From assembly GCA_937873545.1 (NCBI GenBank), contig CALMWI010000033.1:1-14143 (forward strand): DNA of 14,143 bases, written 5' to 3'. Numbering within the stretch: position 1 is the first letter of the stretch; each line of letters opens with the position of its first letter. The position numbers were made by a program, and so were the translations under genes. The DNA comes from an uncultured bacterium. Lineage in GTDB: Bacteria; UBA4055. The notes beneath the pieces were generated by a model. It saw only the letters and a program-made list of their open reading frames with translations, did no database searches and had not been told where the DNA came from. Shown piece after piece: positions 11,543-14,143 of this stretch.

Positions 11543-13342
11543 ATGTACGGTTCAATAAGAAATATACTCGCGGTTCTGATTCTGATAACTGCGGGACTTT
11601 ATGCTCAGAAATCTGTCAAAATGAGTGTGTCAGGTTCTGAAATGTTCAAAAATGACACTTTCGAGCTTGAGATAAAGCTGGAAAATTTCGGCAGCGATGT
11701 TACTATCCAGTATCCTAGATTCGCTGATCTGGCAAAGGTCGCAGGCCCGTACCAGTCTTCAAGCACTTCCATTATCAACGGAGCCATGACAAAATCGGTT
11801 TCGTTAACTTACCAGTTCGCTCCGAAAAAGCTTGGAAAGATAATTATTGAACCTGCTGTTGTTACAGAAGGAGGTGTTTCATACAAATCGAACGAGATCA
11901 TTATAACGGTTTTTGAACAGGGGCAGAATGTTGAAGGTTCGCAAACCAGAGATATGTTTATTACCGCAGAAGTCAGCTCAAGGAATGTTTATGTCGGTGA
12001 AATGATAAAGTTAGATTACATATTATATATTAAGCCGGAGATAAGACTGAGCATGCCTTCTCTTGCTGAAGAACCTAAATTTACGAATTTTGTCAAGGAG
12101 CAGGAAGAATTCTCAAGAGAAAAAGCTTCCACGCTTACACAGACCGTTTACAAAGGGCAGAAATATAACATGCTCCCAGTAAGAAGCTACTGGTTAATTC
12201 CGACTTCGTCAGGAGATAAGATAATTGAACCGGTAACGGTCAAAGTACCTGTCGAGGTGAAAAGCAAAAAAAGAAGATCGCCTTTTAACGACCCTTTTTT
12301 TGACGATGATCTGTTTTCCGGATTCACAAATTATGCCGACAAGACCGCGCTTTCAGATGAAATAAAGATCACAGTAAATCCTCTGCCTGAAAACGGAAGA
12401 CCGTCTGATTATACTGGTGCCGTGGGGAGTTTCAGCATTAATTCTACTGTGGATAACGATTCAATTGCCGTTAATGACGGGATCACTCTTAAAGTTATTA
12501 TCTCCGGGAAAGGCAATTTAAGCGACATCGCTCTTCCGCAGCCTTCTATTCCGAATGATTTTGAGGTGTACGATCCAAAAAGGACAGTTCAACTTGACAG
12601 GAACAGTAAAAATTCCGGTAAAGTCATTTACGAGTATCTCCTTCTAGCAAGAACGCCGGGAGAACATCTTATAAACAATATATCTCTTTCATATTTCGAT
12701 ACTAAAGAAAAAAAGTATAAAACCGTTTCAGGCAGGCAGCACAGGGTAGTTGTTACCGGCACTGCTGATAATACAGGATCTCAGAGGCCCGCAGGCTATT
12801 CTCGCAGGGATGTTGAAGTTCTCGCCAGCGATATCCGGTACATTAAAAAAAGCTTTGAAAACATTTACGAAATTTCAGAAAAAGGATTCGATCCGGGCAG
12901 GCTTGGTATAAGTGCAGGGATTTCTGTACTGCTTATGCTTTCTGCTTTCTTCGGACGGTTATACATTCTTAAAAACCTGAACGATACGGCTCTTTCCAGA
13001 AGAAAAAAAGCTGTAAAGAACGCCAATAAAAGGCTGAAGAACAGCGTAAAAGCCCTTGAAGCCAACGATATGCTGAAATTCTATAAGACGCTCGACGAAG
13101 CTCTGTTAAAGTTCATAGCCGACAAATTCAATATCAGCCACGCCGGCATTATTTCTGACGAGATCATAGCTGTGCTTATGGAAAAAGGTGTTGAAGAAAC
13201 AATGAGGAACGATTTGAGCGGACTTCTTATGAAATCGGCTTCTATCCAGTTCGCGCCGTCCAAGCCTGACTCAAAAGAAATGGCTACCGATCTTGAAAAA
13301 GCGAAAAATCTCATGAGCGGACTTAACGAGAGGTTAAAATGA
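11543..13342 (+). CDS. batD: BatD-family protein (Bacteroides aerotolerance type)
   Basis: A 599-aa exported membrane protein of the BatD type. It has a signal peptide (about 1-21, ending GLYA-Q) and a large periplasmic part with repeated beta-sandwich domains: SGSEMFKNDTFELEIKL at 30-46, SSRNVYVGEMIKLDYIL at 145-161, and NDGITLKVIISGKGNL at 311-326. The paired -G-ISGKGNL/-LP-P-IP-DFEVYDP stretch is a BatD hallmark. A single membrane helix at about 454-476 is followed by a basic, helical cytoplasmic tail of about 120 residues. BatD works with VWA-domain BatA/BatB and a MoxR ATPase in an envelope system of uncertain function. AAGGG at 11531-11535 is the probable SD. The stop overlaps the batE start by four bases (ATGA), showing translational coupling. 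BatA, BatB and BatC are not adjacent upstream. Confidence 0.88.
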   Translation: MYGSIRNILAVLILITAGLYAQKSVKMSVSGSEMFKNDTFELEIKLENFGSDVTIQYPRFADLAKVAGPYQSSSTSIINGAMTKSVSLTYQFAPKKLGKIIIEPAVVTEGGVSYKSNEIIITVFEQGQNVEGSQTRDMFITAEVSSRNVYVGEMIKLDYILYIKPEIRLSMPSLAEEPKFTNFVKEQEEFSREKASTLTQTVYKGQKYNMLPVRSYWLIPTSSGDKIIEPVTVKVPVEVKSKKRRSPFNDPFFDDDLFSGFTNYADKTALSDEIKITVNPLPENGRPSDYTGAVGSFSINSTVDNDSIAVNDGITLKVIISGKGNLSDIALPQPSIPNDFEVYDPKRTVQLDRNSKNSGKVIYEYLLLARTPGEHLINNISLSYFDTKEKKYKTVSGRQHRVVVTGTADNTGSQRPAGYSRRDVEVLASDIRYIKKSFENIYEISEKGFDPGRLGISAGISVLLMLSAFFGRLYILKNLNDTALSRRKKAVKNANKRLKNSVKALEANDMLKFYKTLDEALLKFIADKFNISHAGIISDEIIAVLMEKGVEETMRNDLSGLLMKSASIQFAPSKPDSKEMATDLEKAKNLMSGLNERLK

Positions 13343-14103
13343 GAGGTTTTTTTATGAAGATAAATACCTTGTTGATTTTATTATCGGTTCTTACTGCTTA
13401 TTCTTTGCCGGTCACCGATTTCGACCAGGCTAATCTTTTTTACGAAAAAGGCGAGTACGGTAAAGCTATAGAATCCTATGAACAAATAATATCCGGCGGT
13501 TATGAGAATGGCGAAATATACTACAACCTGGGCAGCTGCTATTACAAGACGGGCGACATCGCGAAATGCATAGTGAATTATGAACGCTCGCTTAGATTTA
13601 TGCCTGAAGATACGGATCTTATTGAAAATCTTAAGATCGCCAGGCTTTCTCTGGTCGATAAGATCGAAGAGAATACCGAAGTTCCTTTTTTTACATTCTA
13701 TTCAAATTTCAGGAACCGCTTTAATATTTATACTTCCGAAAAAGCCTTTTATTTATCGATCCTGCTTTTGGGTATATTATTCTCTGTATATATCCTCTTA
13801 AAAAATACAGGCGCGGGAAAATTTATTCTTGTTTTATGCGCCGCGGGTGTGTTGTTCAGCGCGGTTATCTCTTACACTTACTATGATATTTATTCTGATA
13901 ATTCACGCAGGTTCGGAGTTATATACGAAGATAAGGTCTCGGTACTTTCTTCGCCGGACGAAAATGTGAATTCGAAGGAACTTTTCTATCTTCACCGCGG
14001 AACAAAAGCGGAGATAACCCGCTCGAACGACTTCTGGCTTGAGTTAAGCCTGGATGAGGAGAAAAAGGGCTGGGTTAAAAAAGGATCCGTTATTGAAATA
14101 TAA
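13339..14103 (+). CDS. batE: BatE-like TPR/SH3 membrane protein
   Basis: A 254-aa protein with the BatE layout. A signal-like helix (about 7-22) is followed by TPR repeats at about 27-100 (ANLFYEKGEYGKAIESYEQI, then YYNLGSCYYKTGD). Two membrane helices come next, about 137-153 and 161-182, and an SH3-like domain at about 193-252 contains VSVLSSPDENV and a GWVKKGSV end. It probably sits in the envelope with BatD; TPRs bind protein partners. Two starts are possible. The ATG at 13339 overlaps the batD stop and has GAGAGG five bases upstream. The ATG at 13354 has its own GAGAGG seven bases upstream and gives a cleaner signal peptide (MKINTLLILL). The longer form is reported because of the overlap. 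An IS-like end begins 18 bases after its stop. Confidence 0.85.
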   Translation: MRGFFMKINTLLILLSVLTAYSLPVTDFDQANLFYEKGEYGKAIESYEQIISGGYENGEIYYNLGSCYYKTGDIAKCIVNYERSLRFMPEDTDLIENLKIARLSLVDKIEENTEVPFFTFYSNFRNRFNIYTSEKAFYLSILLLGILFSVYILLKNTGAGKFILVLCAAGVLFSAVISYTYYDIYSDNSRRFGVIYEDKVSVLSSPDENVNSKELFYLHRGTKAEITRSNDFWLELSLDEEKKGWVKKGSVIEI

Positions 14104-14120
14104 AAAAAGCCGGCAGATTT

Positions 14121-14143
14121 TGAACTGCACCCCTAAAAGTGTA
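14121..14143. mobile_element. Probable terminal inverted repeat of an IS3-family (IS150-group-like) insertion sequence, cut by the window edge
   Basis: The last bases begin TGAACTGCACCCC and continue TAAAAGTGTA. IS3-family elements of the IS150 group commonly start with TG and a very similar TGAACTGC(A)CCCC-AAAA-GT block, from memory rather than a search. No transposase is visible because the window ends here. The position, 18 bases after the batE stop and after a half-terminator-like AAAAAAGCCGGC, fits an insertion point. Confidence 0.5.

Noticed and set aside
12865..13314. Reverse frames inside batD
   Set aside because: They are antisense to the membrane helix and coiled cytoplasmic tail of BatD and have no independent support.

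Overview
The window looks like a chromosomal segment of a Gram-negative, probably anaerobic bacterium of the FCB (Fibrobacteres–Chlorobi–Bacteroidetes) type or a neighbouring candidate phylum such as Cloacimonadota or Delongbacteria. This is inferred from gene content only: a secreted GLUG-repeat protein with an FN3-like end, a BatD–BatE pair, methylmalonyl-CoA epimerase, and a tungsten-type aldehyde:ferredoxin oxidoreductase. No rRNA, tRNA or CRISPR array was seen. Composition is moderately AT-rich and most starts have a recognisable Shine-Dalgarno (SD) sequence.

Layout. (1) 1-119: the 3' end of a forward gene with a Cys-rich tail, meeting a reverse-strand secreted GLUG-repeat protein (190-2196) at a bidirectional terminator. 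(2) 2344-3766: a forward cluster of two tandem ferritin-like paralogues and a Nudix hydrolase. (3) 3767-7420: a reverse-strand operon, in transcription order AOR-family oxidoreductase, ThiS/MoaD-like sulfur carrier, PpnP-like nucleoside phosphorylase, ThiF-family adenylyltransferase, and a small tail-anchored protein. Gaps are 0-9 bases throughout. (4) 7585-10590: a forward run of a lipoprotein, a 61-aa zinc-ribbon-like protein, a UUCG-loop terminator, asnS, methylmalonyl-CoA epimerase, and a stand-alone cyclic-nucleotide-binding domain. (5) 10655-11389: reverse strand, with a 35-aa small ORF and a membrane-anchored DUF302 protein. (6) 11543-14103: forward batD–batE behind a good sigma70-like promoter, followed at the window edge by what looks like the end of an IS3-family insertion sequence.

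How the genes may work together. The AOR operon is the most interesting unit. It encodes an oxidoreductase needing a pterin-dithiolene metal cofactor, a diglycine-ending sulfur carrier, and the E1-like enzyme that would activate that carrier. This is plausibly a dedicated sulfur-supply branch for the cofactor. A nucleoside phosphorylase-type protein sits inside it, which that model does not explain. A 16-bp palindrome lies at the predicted transcription start of the operon. The ferritin-like/Nudix cluster suggests iron or oxidative-damage handling. BatD and BatE belong to the Bacteroides aerotolerance type of membrane system, but BatA, BatB and the MoxR ATPase are not in the window.

Functions are assigned from motifs and remembered family features only. 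Promoters were read by eye and are weak calls unless stated.
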